A DNA stretch of 22,694 nt, from assembly GCA_002404795.1 (NCBI GenBank), contig DHKK01000001.1:930-23623 (forward strand), read 5' to 3'. Every line of letters starts with the position of its first letter. Positions within the stretch are counted from its first letter, which is position 1. This DNA is from Clostridiales bacterium UBA4696. GTDB lineage: Bacteria > Bacillota > Clostridia > Oscillospirales > Oscillospiraceae. The notes under the pieces are model-generated. The model saw only the letters and a program-made list of their open reading frames with translations. It did not search any database and had not been told where the DNA came from. Shown in pieces: positions 1 through 7,794 of the stretch. The position numbers and the translations under genes are program-made.

Positions 1-17
1 TTGACAAGGGGAGCCTT
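1..17 (+). repeat. Partial copy of dispersed double-hairpin repeat, cut by the window edge
   Basis: The sequence CAAGGGGAGCCTT matches one arm of the first hairpin in the family that also occurs at 335-378, 421-466, 5599-5645 and 22547-22596. The rest of this copy would lie left of the window, so the assignment rests on this short match only. Confidence 0.45.
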
Positions 18-50
18 GGTGCGCGCTAATCCATAAAATCTCCCCGCAAA

Positions 51-83
51 AAGGTGCAGCCTGACAAAATCAGGCTGCACCTT
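51..83 (-). terminator. Probable intrinsic terminator (13-bp stem)
   Basis: A perfect 13-bp inverted repeat (AAGGTGCAGCCTG, 51-63, with 71-83) encloses a 7-nt loop. Read on the minus strand the stem is followed by TTTTT, as expected of a Rho-independent terminator. On the plus strand the following CTATTTA is weaker. No minus-strand gene immediately precedes it, so it may catch read-through from the ssrA side or serve a plus-strand gene outside the window. Confidence 0.5.
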
Positions 84-259
84 CTATTTACGGCAGATAT
101 TCTACAGCAACTAGTTACAAATTTGATACCCCCATATCAGGCGGCGCGTACCAAGACGCCCGTGAGGTGACTGCCGAGTGGAACGACGCCTGAAACATTG
201 GGAGTTACCTGAATTCAGAGGCAGAAAGCACCAACCGCGTCCCCACGCACTCTTTTCTC

Positions 260-293
260 CCCCATCTTTTCTCTTGCGAGAGAAAAGATGGGG
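260..293. repeat. 14-bp perfect palindromic hairpin
   Basis: CCCCATCTTTTCTC (260-273) and its exact reverse complement (280-293) flank a TTGCGA loop. There is no T-run on either side, so it is not a standard terminator. It lies in gene-free DNA with other palindromes and looks like an intergenic repeat unit. Confidence 0.55.
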
Positions 294-334
294 CCGCCGG
301 AGGCAACCGGCAATTGCAAATTTGCAACAACAAT

Positions 335-378
335 CCCTCAGTCACCTTCGGTGACAGCTCCCTTTACACAAGGGAGCC
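335..378 (-). repeat. Dispersed double-hairpin repeat, copy 1 (inverted)
   Basis: Two adjacent hairpins are present: GTCACC-TTC-GGTGAC (341-355) and GGCTCCCTT paired with AAGGGAGC-type arms (about 357-378). The unit opens with CCCTCA, the reverse complement of the TGAGGG tail that closes the plus-oriented copies at 5599-5645 and 22547-22596. Confidence 0.7.
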
Positions 379-420
379 TTTGAAACGCACGCTGGAAGTA
401 CGGCAGAAATGGGGAACAAC

Positions 421-466
421 CTCTCAGTCAGCCTTCGGCTGCCAGCTCCCCTGGGAGGGGAGCCTT
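421..466 (-). repeat. Dispersed double-hairpin repeat, copy 2 (inverted)
   Basis: Same family and orientation as 335-378. It has a GTCAGCC-TTC-GGCTGCC hairpin, with one imperfect pair, followed by GCTCCCCT/AGGGGAGC arms. It lies only about 40 bp after copy 1, giving a tandem pair upstream of the structured element at 479-629. Confidence 0.7.
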
Positions 467-478
467 TCTGTGGCGGGA

Positions 479-629
479 TGGAGCTGAGGGGAATACTCCG
501 GCGGCTTCGCCGCCTCCGTGCCGACTGGATTTTCTTTTTGATTTTGCGCAAAGCGCAAAATTGCGGCGTTGATACGCCGCGAAATCCAGTCGGTCGAACC
601 CTCAGGGTCTCTCGCGCCCCTCAGCTCCA
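479..629. repeat. Nested palindromic element closed by a copy of the tmRNA 3'-end sequence
   Basis: The outer arms are TGGAGCTGAGGGG (479-491) and its exact inverse (617-629). Inside are a GGCGGC-TTC-GCCGCC hairpin (about 500-514), a CCGACTGGATTT/AAATCCAGTCGG stem (521-532/582-593), and within that two further hairpins at 541-561 and 563-580. The outer 13-mer is identical to the sequence at 671-683 in the acceptor/T-arm region of ssrA. The element could be a mobile miniature element, a duplicated attachment site or a structured RNA; it has no coding potential I can support. Confidence 0.55.
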
Positions 630-633
630 GCCA

Positions 634-660
634 CGAAAAAAGCCGCCCGGATGGGCGGCT
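634..660 (-). terminator. Intrinsic terminator of ssrA
   Basis: AGCCGCCC (641-648) pairs with GGGCGGCT (653-660) around a 4-nt loop, and the minus strand continues into TTTTTT. It begins a few bases after the encoded CCA end of tmRNA. The plus strand also has a T-run after the stem, so it could work both ways. Confidence 0.85.
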
Positions 661-667
661 TTTTTCG

Positions 668-1016
668 TGGTGGAGCTGAGGGGAATCGAACCCCTGTCCG
701 AAAGCAACTTGACAGGACTTTCTCCGGGCGCAGTCTGTTATTTACATTCCCTCGGTGCGGCGGGAACAGACACTCTTCGCACCTTGGTAGCTTCATGATG
801 CATGACGCAGGCAAAGCTTACTGCGTTCACGGACGCCGCTCAGTCACGCCCAAGCCCGGCTCGCGGCCCTTCCGGGGAGGACGGGTTGCCTAATTAGGCA
901 GCCAGAGCAACTTTAGAGTTGTCAGTTAATTTAGAAAAATTGCCCGTTTTATGGAGGCCAGGCGCCTCCGCCCGCTTATCCAGCCTCACTGCCCCCGTCG
1001 AAACCAGTGCAGCCCC
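668..1016 (-). ncRNA. ssrA: Transfer-messenger RNA (tmRNA)
   Basis: tmRNA rescues ribosomes stalled on broken mRNAs by acting as an alanine tRNA and then as a short message that tags the nascent peptide for proteolysis. The 5' end reads GGGGCTG followed by the hallmark TTTCGACGGGG. The 3' end has a T-loop (GGTTCGATTCC), an acceptor strand CAGCTCC and an encoded CCA ending at 668. The tag frame ends TDNSKVALAA and stops at TAA (894-896), with the typical ALAA ending; I cannot fix the resume codon by eye. The length of 349 nt is normal. The 5' end is only 39 bp after the dehydrogenase stop codon, with no strong promoter between, so processing from the smpB operon transcript is plausible. Its protein partner SmpB is encoded at the head of the same cluster. 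Confidence 0.96.
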
Positions 1017-1055
1017 GTATTGCAGCGAAGATTCGCTGCGGATCGCTGGAAAAAA

Positions 1056-1808
1056 TCAAACTCTTGTTGCTTTTATCATCCACTTCATGGGCAAAAGCTT
1101 TGCCACGAAGCGATAGAACTTATTGAAGGCCGTGGGCGTGTAGAACGTCCGGCCCTTTTTGGCTGCCCGGATCGTCCCGGCGACGACCTTGACCGGGTCG
1201 CACCAGGGGATGTTGCCGAACAGATCGTGGTCGCCCGCAGCGTCGAAGAACTCCGTCTTCATGGGGCCGGGGCAGACGGCCGTGACCGTGATGCCCTTCG
1301 GCCGCAGCTCGTCGGCAAGACCGCCGGTGAACGCAGAAACATACGCCTTGGACGCGCTGTAGACCGTCATGCGGGGCGTAGGGCAGAAGGCCGCGATGGA
1401 CGAGACGTTGATGATCTTCGCCCCGCGCGTCATGAACGGGACGACGGTCTGCGTCACCATCGTGAGCGCACGGACGTTGAGATCGACCACGCGCATCACA
1501 TCGGCGGACGACGCCGAGGCGCCGATATTGCCCGTCGTGCCGCAGCCGGCGTTATTGACCAGCAGCCGCACGTCGGCTTTCTGCTCCGCCAGCTTTTCGC
1601 CGAGATAGCGGAAGCTCTTGGGGTCGAGCAGGTTGAGGCCGATGCACACGAATTTCTTCTCCGGGAACTGCTGGGCCAGCTCTTCGAGCTTGCCCACGCG
1701 GCGGGCGATGAGCCAGAACTCTTCGATGTCGGGAAATTCGCGCACGAGCTGGCGCGTGAACTCCGCGCCGAGACCGGCGGACGCGCCGGTGATGACGGCC
1801 GCGGTCAT
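1056..1808 (-). CDS. Short-chain dehydrogenase/reductase (SDR) family protein
   Basis: A 250-aa classical SDR of Rossmann fold, expected to be a cytosolic NAD(P)-dependent oxidoreductase; the substrate is not predictable. Visible motifs are the cofactor loop TGASAGLG (residues 7-14), NNAG (85-88), the catalytic tetrad N111, S137, Y150 and K154 (YSASK), and PG at 180-181. The length is standard. The start codon overlaps the stop of the upstream cyclophilin gene by ATGA, so translation is probably coupled. The gene sits between the cyclophilin and ssrA, in an operon headed by smpB. It does not have the features of FabG specifically; DltE- or YqjQ-like broad SDRs are closer by overall look, with modest certainty. 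Confidence 0.9.
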   Translation of the reverse strand: MTAAVITGASAGLGAEFTRQLVREFPDIEEFWLIARRVGKLEELAQQFPEKKFVCIGLNLLDPKSFRYLGEKLAEQKADVRLLVNNAGCGTTGNIGASASSADVMRVVDLNVRALTMVTQTVVPFMTRGAKIINVSSIAAFCPTPRMTVYSASKAYVSAFTGGLADELRPKGITVTAVCPGPMKTEFFDAAGDHDLFGNIPWCDPVKVVAGTIRAAKKGRTFYTPTAFNKFYRFVAKLLPMKWMIKATRV

Positions 1809-2344
1809 CCGCGTCCGTAGGGGTCGCGGAGCTTGTCGGGCTCGGGGTATTCCTCGCCCTTCGTATCGACGCGGATGGAGGCGATCTTCTGCTCGGTGAG
1901 CGGACGGTCGTTGCCGTCGGTCTTCGTCGTGGCGATCTTGTCGACCACGTCCATACCCTCGAGCACCTTGCCGAAGGCGGCGTACTGCCCGTCGAGGAAC
2001 TCGCCGTCCTCATGCATGATGAAGAACTGGCTGCCCGCGGAGTTGGGCGACTGCGCACGCGCCATGGAGACCGCGCCGCGCTTGTGGCTGAGGTTATTCT
2101 TCACGCCGTTGAGCTTGAACTCGCCCTTGATGCAGTAGCCGGGGCCGCCGGTGCCGGTGCCCTTCGGGCAGCCGCCCTGGATCATGAAGCCGGAGATGAC
2201 CCGGTGGAAGATCAGGCCGTCATAGAAGCCCTTGTTGGCAAGCGCGATCATGTTGCGCACGCTCTGCGGCGCTTTTTCGGGGTAGAGCTCGCAGACGATC
2301 CTGCCGCCGTCTGCCATCGTGATGGTCATAATGGGATTTTCCAT
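1805..2344 (-). CDS. Cyclophilin-type peptidyl-prolyl cis-trans isomerase
   Basis: A 179-aa single-domain cyclophilin that would speed proline isomerisation during protein folding. Conserved family sequences are FHRVI (46-50, with catalytic Arg48), FMIQGG (53-58), the GTGTGGPGY loop, and SQFFI (105-109). The position of the cyclosporin-binding tryptophan is Phe116, as in many bacterial members. There is no signal peptide, so it acts in the cytoplasm. A C-terminal tail of about 20 charged residues extends past the core. The smpB stop lies 3 bp upstream, and an AAAGGACGG ribosome binding site overlaps the end of smpB. An internal ATG at residue 6 is a possible alternative start. It resembles B. 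subtilis PpiB in type. Confidence 0.95.
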   Translation of the reverse strand: MENPIMTITMADGGRIVCELYPEKAPQSVRNMIALANKGFYDGLIFHRVISGFMIQGGCPKGTGTGGPGYCIKGEFKLNGVKNNLSHKRGAVSMARAQSPNSAGSQFFIMHEDGEFLDGQYAAFGKVLEGMDVVDKIATTKTDGNDRPLTEQKIASIRVDTKGEEYPEPDKLRDPYGRG

Positions 2345-2347
2345 GGG

Positions 2348-2803
2348 TTACCGTCCTTTCATTGCGCGGTCGATCTGACGCTTGGCGTCTTTTTTCGCGG
2401 CGTCCTCCCGCTTGTCGTAGAGTTTTTTGCCCCGGGCAAGCGCGACCTCGACCTTGACGAGACTGCCGCGGAAGTACACCGAGAGCGGAATGAGCGCATA
2501 CCCGTCCTGCTTGACCCGGCCGAACAGGCGCATGATCTCGCGCTTGTGCATGAGGAGCCGGCGGGGACGGAGCGGATCCTTGTTGAAGATGTTGCCCTGC
2601 TCATAGGGCGCGATATGCATCTGCCGGATATAGAGCTGCCCGTCCTTGATCTGGCACCAGGCCTCCTTGAGGCTCAGCGTGCCGAGACGGATGGACTTGA
2701 CCTCGGTGCCGGTGAGCTCGATGCCGGCTTCGAATTTTTCGTCGATGAAATATTCATGAAAGGCCTTCTGATTTCTTGCGGCGATCTTCACGCCCTCCGC
2801 CAT
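2348..2803 (-). CDS. smpB: SsrA-binding protein SmpB
   Basis: A 151-aa protein that binds the tRNA-like domain of tmRNA and delivers it to stalled ribosomes. The sequence carries the family signatures KAFHEYFIDEKFEAGIELTG near the N terminus, EVKSIR, the QLYIRQMHIAPYEQGN stretch, and the basic C-terminal tail with LYDKRE that enters the empty mRNA channel. I chose the ATG at 2803 because AAGGGAG lies 9 nt before it. The frame stays open upstream to 2911, but those codons lie in a repeat-derived leader and match nothing in SmpB. It is the first gene of a minus-strand cluster with the cyclophilin, the SDR and ssrA. Confidence 0.96.
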   Translation of the reverse strand: MAEGVKIAARNQKAFHEYFIDEKFEAGIELTGTEVKSIRLGTLSLKEAWCQIKDGQLYIRQMHIAPYEQGNIFNKDPLRPRRLLMHKREIMRLFGRVKQDGYALIPLSVYFRGSLVKVEVALARGKKLYDKREDAAKKDAKRQIDRAMKGR

Positions 2804-2825
2804 CGCGCACATCTCCCTTGGCATA

Positions 2826-2945
2826 GCCTGAAGTAAAAAGTAAGAGTGAAGTGTGAATAAGTATGGTGCCGGCTGCGCCGGCGATCTGGATCGTGCCGCT
2901 TCGCGGCACACATCCCTTCTTCCCTTTTCACTATGACCTGTTACT
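2826..2945 (-). repeat. Repeat-like insertion in the smpB 5' leader
   Basis: Between the promoter and smpB lie two GC-rich hairpins, GCCGGC-TGC-GCCGGC (about 2870-2882) and GTGCCGC-TTC-GCGGCAC (about 2894-2910). On each side is a purine/AGT-rich stretch; the two are rough inverted repeats of one another (about 2826-2855 and 2920-2950). The make-up resembles intergenic repeat elements of gut Clostridia. It gives smpB an unusually long leader of about 145 nt. Confidence 0.45.
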
Positions 2946-2953
2946 TCTCATCT

Positions 2954-2981
2954 ATTATATTTATTATACCAGCGCTGTCAA
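2954..2981 (-). promoter_or_regulatory. Sigma-A type promoter of the smpB cluster
   Basis: On the minus strand TTGACA (2976-2981) and TATAAT (2954-2959) are separated by 16 bp, a near-consensus promoter. A second TATAAT overlaps the spacer but is too close to the -35 box. Transcription would start near 2947. Confidence 0.85.
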
Positions 2982-3080
2982 GCCTTGAAACAGGGAAAAT
3001 GTATGAACGCAGAACGCACACTGCGCGGCTGCTCCGCATACACTACAGGTGATCAAAATGCAAAACAGGAGGGGCTATTT

Positions 3081-3905
3081 ATGGCGGTGACGCAGTATTT
3101 TCTGGGCGGGAATACCGTCCGGGGCTTTGTGTCGTTTTATTCCGGCTTCTGCCGCGGGCCGGAGGATTTTCTGTGGGTCATCAAGGGCGGGCCCGGCTGC
3201 GGCAAGTCGAGCTTCATGAAGACCATCGGCCGTGCGGCGGAGGAGAAGGGACTGGACGTGGAGTACGTGCTGTGCTCCGGCGATCCGGAGTCGGTGGACG
3301 GCGTCTATTTCCCCGCCCTGCGCACCGGCTACGCCGACGGGACCGCCCCGCACGTGCTCGAGGCCGTGACGCCGGGCGCGGCAGGGCTGTATCTCGATCT
3401 TGGCCGGTTCTATGACCGGCTCGCGCTGCAGCCGGAGCGCCGCACCATCGAGCAGCTGCAAAGGCGCTATCAGGCGCTCTACCGCGAGGCATATGCGAAG
3501 CTCGCCGCGCTCGCGCCCGCGGCCTGCCGTCTGCCGGACACGGGCGGCGCGCAGCGGCGCTTCCTCCGGGCCGTGACCTGCCGGGGACTTTTCCAGTCTG
3601 CTCCGCCCGCAGGGGCCGTGCGGCTCGTTTCCGCGGAGGAGCTCGAGGCGCTGCGCATGCGCCCCGGCGCCGTCTGGTACCAGAACCCGCTTTTCCCGGA
3701 TGAGACCGAGGCCGTCTGGCTGCCAGGCGAGGCGCGGTACTACCGCGGCCCGGATACGCCGCTGCCGGAGCTTTCGGACGTTTTTTCCCTGCTCGCGCAG
3801 GCCAAGGCGCTGCATGACGAGCTGGAGGCCGTCTATAACCCGCACGTGGACTTTGCCCGCGTCTACGCGCTGGCGCACGCGCACGCGCTGCAGCTGCTGG
3901 GGTGA
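3081..3905 (+). CDS. P-loop ATPase-like protein (PRK06851-like), apparently shortened
   Basis: A 274-aa cytosolic protein with a clear Walker A motif GGPGCGKS (36-43). Its flanking sequences FLGGNTVRGF, CSGDPESVDGV and DGTAPHVLEA resemble the conserved hypothetical PRK06851 family, as I remember it. That family is usually about 370 aa with a second P-loop repeat. Here the corresponding C-terminal part (FLRAVTCRGLF, then PGAVWYQNPLFPDETEAVWLPG) is present but no second Walker A is visible. The start at 3081 is set by AGGAGGGG (3067-3074); the frame is open upstream to 2985 without a good site. No function is known to me. It precedes gpmI in the same direction, but gpmI has its own promoter. 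Confidence 0.75.
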   Translation: MAVTQYFLGGNTVRGFVSFYSGFCRGPEDFLWVIKGGPGCGKSSFMKTIGRAAEEKGLDVEYVLCSGDPESVDGVYFPALRTGYADGTAPHVLEAVTPGAAGLYLDLGRFYDRLALQPERRTIEQLQRRYQALYREAYAKLAALAPAACRLPDTGGAQRRFLRAVTCRGLFQSAPPAGAVRLVSAEELEALRMRPGAVWYQNPLFPDETEAVWLPGEARYYRGPDTPLPELSDVFSLLAQAKALHDELEAVYNPHVDFARVYALAHAHALQLLG

Positions 3906-3937
3906 GTGTTCGCTGCGATCGTTCAAAGAAAATTCAG

Positions 3938-3966
3938 TTGTATCTGCGGAGAAAATGTAGTAAAAT
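3938..3966 (+). promoter_or_regulatory. Probable gpmI promoter
   Basis: TTGTAT (3938-3943), a 17-bp spacer and TAAAAT (3961-3966) lie in the only AT-rich stretch between the P-loop gene and gpmI. The start would fall near 3973, giving a leader of about 35 nt. Confidence 0.55.
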
Positions 3967-4007
3967 ATATTGAAATTTAAGAATATCCTACTCAGGAGGG
4001 AATACCA

Positions 4008-5576
<1,569 letters not shown>

Positions 5577-5598
5577 GTTTGACCCTGACCACGGTACG

Positions 5599-5645
5599 GC
5601 TCCCCTTGGGCACAAGGGGAGCTGTCACCGCAGGTGACTGAGGGG
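5599..5645 (+). repeat. Dispersed double-hairpin repeat, copy 3
   Basis: GGCTCCCCTTG and CAAGGGGAGCT form the first hairpin, GTCACC-GCA-GGTGAC the second, and the unit ends TGAGGGG. It matches 22547-22596 in orientation and 335-378 and 421-466 in inverse. It follows gpmI directly and may act as the 3' end of that transcript. Confidence 0.75.
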
Positions 5646-5666
5646 ATCCGAATGCTGCGCGTATGC

Positions 5667-5771
5667 GTAGGGGCCGATGCCCACATCGGCCCGTGAGGCA
5701 GCACAGATCCGCAGCAGCGCTTCGTAAAAACCGGTGCGATCTGCCGGGCCGATGTGGGCATCGGCCCCTAC
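5667..5771. mobile_element. MITE-like element with 26-bp perfect terminal inverted repeats
   Basis: The 26 bp at 5667-5692 are the exact reverse complement of 5746-5771, with 53 bp between them. Each arm also folds on itself (GGCCGATG-CCCA-CATCGGCC), and the inner edges carry a further imperfect repeat (GGCAG..AGATC against GATCTGCC). There is no coding sequence. The structure fits a miniature inverted-repeat element or a palindromic intergenic repeat. I could not identify a target duplication. Confidence 0.65.
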
Positions 5772-5800
5772 AAAGCCCAAACCATTCTCCGGAGGTACCC

Positions 5801-7321
5801 ATGCGAAAGAAGCTCTCAATCCTTATGATTCTGATCCTGGTGCTGGCGCAGCTGTGCGCCTGCGGGAAGACGCAGGCTGACCCCGCGCCGGCAGCAAGAT
5901 CAGAATCAGCCGTCACGGCAGCCGTGACGGACGAGCCTGCGGCCGAGGCGCCCGCGCCGGAGCCGGCCGATCAGCACGTGCCCGACCGCGTGCTGACCTC
6001 CAGGCATTATTCCGCCGAGATCTACGAGACCACCATCCGGCAGTACCGCTGCTCGATCGAGAGCCGGGAATACGTCGTCTCCGACGGCGTGACGGCCCGC
6101 GCCTTCCGCGCGACCGGCGTCGGCGGGCCGAGCAAATTCCTCGACCATACCGTGCAGGAGGGCGGGACGCTGCACTACTTTGACGCGTCCTCCGGCAAAT
6201 GGGTCGAGACGCCGCTGGCCGAGGGCAAGTACGCCTCGCCGGTCGTCGTGATCGAGCTTGCCTCCGGCGCGTCCTACTTCCTCGCGCTGCCGCGCACCTT
6301 CGTCCTGCACGAAAACGACACCAAGGAATACCTGCCGGAGATGGACGGTACGCTCTACGTCACAAAGACGCCGGACGGCTTCCACCTGACTGTGAACGGC
6401 TACGGGCTGGCCGAGGGGCGCGTGACGGACTGCCTGATCCTCTCCGCACCGTTCCAGCTGGTCGACTGGAGCGGAGATACCTGTGCCGCGCTGTGGGTGA
6501 GCTACGTCAGAAACGGCGCGTCCCACTGGTGCTTCGACGGCTATTACCGCAAGTCCCCGGCCAATTATATCCCCTCCGGTACGAACTACTATTACTGCTG
6601 CGCCGCGTCCTACTGCATCAAGGGCTTCCTCTCCCGGATGCCGATGTGCAAAGAGGCCGCCGCGCTCACCATCGTCATGCTCGACACCATGGCTCAGCGC
6701 CAGAACGAATACGGCTACTGGGCCACCGAGCCCGGCAGTGAATGGCTGCAGGGCGACTACGGCATCGGCCCGGGCTTCTACGACACCCGGTTCAATACCG
6801 ACCTGCTGGAGATCTACATCAAAGCCGCGCGCAAGTTCGGCAAGGGCATGTTTGACGAGACGATCACCCGGTATCTCGGCTTCTTCAGCCAGATCGCGGA
6901 CACCAGCCACATCTCCACGGCGTCGGGCGGCTGGCTGATCCCGGACTACTGGCACCCGTCGGAGATCACCGCGCCGCATACCTCGCTCAACCATCAGGCG
7001 TCGGAGTGTCTGGCGCTCTACCACGCGTCCGACCTGTTTGACCGCGAGGATCTGCGCGCGCTGGCCGACCGGATGCTGCTGGCCATCGAGGATACCGGCT
7101 CCGGCTGGGTCATGCCGGACCACAATCTCTACTACAGCATCAAGCCCGACGGCACGTATGTCGAGGGCGACTATCCCTACCTCACCTACAATGATCTATT
7201 GTACCTGCGCAAGTATCTCACCGGCTTCGGCAAAGCGGAAAACGAGACGCTGACCTATCTCATGAGTGAAAAGCTCCAATGGATGCAGAATCACGGCGTC
7301 ACCGGCTATGAAAAGAGCTGA
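5801..7321 (+). CDS. Predicted large lipoprotein of unknown function
   Basis: A 506-aa protein with a lipoprotein signal: basic MRKK, a hydrophobic stretch to about residue 17, then the lipobox LCAC with Cys21 as the predicted lipid-anchored residue. A low-complexity Ala/Pro/Glu linker (to about 60) follows. Next is a beta-rich looking half, then a helical C-terminal half (about 270-500) rich in aromatic residues, with ALYHASDLFDREDLRALADR and similar. The helical part, with HTSLNHQ, recalls alpha/alpha-toroid enzymes such as glucuronyl C5-epimerases, but I cannot prove this. GGAGGT lies 4 nt before the ATG. The frame extends upstream into the MITE-like element, which I reject as coding. No clear promoter lies between the element and the gene. 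Confidence 0.8.
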   Translation: MRKKLSILMILILVLAQLCACGKTQADPAPAARSESAVTAAVTDEPAAEAPAPEPADQHVPDRVLTSRHYSAEIYETTIRQYRCSIESREYVVSDGVTARAFRATGVGGPSKFLDHTVQEGGTLHYFDASSGKWVETPLAEGKYASPVVVIELASGASYFLALPRTFVLHENDTKEYLPEMDGTLYVTKTPDGFHLTVNGYGLAEGRVTDCLILSAPFQLVDWSGDTCAALWVSYVRNGASHWCFDGYYRKSPANYIPSGTNYYYCCAASYCIKGFLSRMPMCKEAAALTIVMLDTMAQRQNEYGYWATEPGSEWLQGDYGIGPGFYDTRFNTDLLEIYIKAARKFGKGMFDETITRYLGFFSQIADTSHISTASGGWLIPDYWHPSEITAPHTSLNHQASECLALYHASDLFDREDLRALADRMLLAIEDTGSGWVMPDHNLYYSIKPDGTYVEGDYPYLTYNDLLYLRKYLTGFGKAENETLTYLMSEKLQWMQNHGVTGYEKS

Positions 7322-7336
7322 AATCCTATTTTTTAC

Positions 7337-7365
7337 TTGTACTTTCCCGGCGAATCGGTTAGAAT
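7337..7365 (+). promoter_or_regulatory. Promoter of the Asp23-fakA operon
   Basis: TTGTAC (7337-7342), a 17-bp spacer and TAGAAT (7360-7365) are well placed. The predicted start near 7372 lies after the ATG at 7369, which supports 7396 as the real start codon of the next gene. Confidence 0.7.
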
Positions 7366-7395
7366 GAATTGAATATCCCAGAAGGAGGAATCTTG

Positions 7396-7749
7396 ATGAT
7401 CCGTATGAATACAGACATCGGCCAGATCACGGTCGACAGCGCTGTCTATACCAATATCGCCGGCTTCGCCGCGACCAACTGCTTCGGCGTCAAGGGCATG
7501 GCTGTGCGCTCCATGACGGACGGGCTTGTGCATCTGCTGCGCAAGGAAGCCATGGGCAAGGGCGTCAAGGTCACGTTCAACGCCGACAATTCCCTCTCCA
7601 TCGACCTGCACATCATGGTCGACAAGAATGTCAATCTCAGCGCGATCGCGTCCTCCATCATCGGCGAGGTTCGCTATTTCGTCACCAAGTCCACGGGCAC
7701 CGAGGTGCGTGCCGTGAACGTATTCGTCGACTCCATGTCGGTCGACTGA
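7396..7749 (+). CDS. Asp23/Gls24 family protein (YloU type)
   Basis: A 117-aa protein of the Asp23/Gls24 envelope stress family. The sequence shows the typical pattern: an early ITVDSAVYTNIAGFAA stretch, GVKGMAVR, a central VKVTFNADNSLSIDLHIMV strand pair, then a helix and VRAVNVFVDSM. Members are small cytosolic or membrane-associated proteins linked to envelope homeostasis. I chose the ATG at 7396 because AAGGAGG (7382-7388) is 7 nt upstream. It is followed by fakA 45 bp later, the same order as yloU-yloV in B. subtilis, which supports both calls. Confidence 0.92.
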   Translation: MIRMNTDIGQITVDSAVYTNIAGFAATNCFGVKGMAVRSMTDGLVHLLRKEAMGKGVKVTFNADNSLSIDLHIMVDKNVNLSAIASSIIGEVRYFVTKSTGTEVRAVNVFVDSMSVD

Positions 7750-7794
7750 TCTCAATTCACGCGCACACGCTGGCGCTCACGGAGGTAAACCACC

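Larger units (their letters stand above)
1..667. other. Gene-free, repeat-rich region left of ssrA
   Basis: No reading frame here has a credible ribosome binding site, family signature or length. The stretch instead holds several palindromes: a partial dispersed repeat at 1-17, a terminator-like hairpin at 51-83, a 14-bp hairpin at 260-293, two full dispersed repeat copies at 335-378 and 421-466, a nested structured element at 479-629, and the tmRNA terminator. About 90-259 I see nothing recognisable. One open frame that stops at about 192 could be a gene remnant, but it has no start signal. Confidence 0.6.

Noticed and set aside
84..192. Short plus-strand frame ending GGAYQDAREVTAEWNDA
   Set aside because: It has protein-like composition but no start codon, no ribosome binding site and no recognised family. 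It could be a remnant, but I cannot support it.
335..466. CRISPR array
   Set aside because: The two repeat copies are palindromic intergenic units with no regular spacers; no cas genes occur in the window.
671..700. tRNA gene suggested by the GGTTCGATTCC arm
   Set aside because: The arm belongs to the 3' end of tmRNA; there is no anticodon arm, and the 5' half lies more than 300 bp away at 1016.
5663..5800. N-terminal extension of the lipoprotein into the MITE-like element
   Set aside because: The ATG at 5801 has GGAGGT and begins a textbook lipoprotein signal; the upstream codons are repeat sequence.
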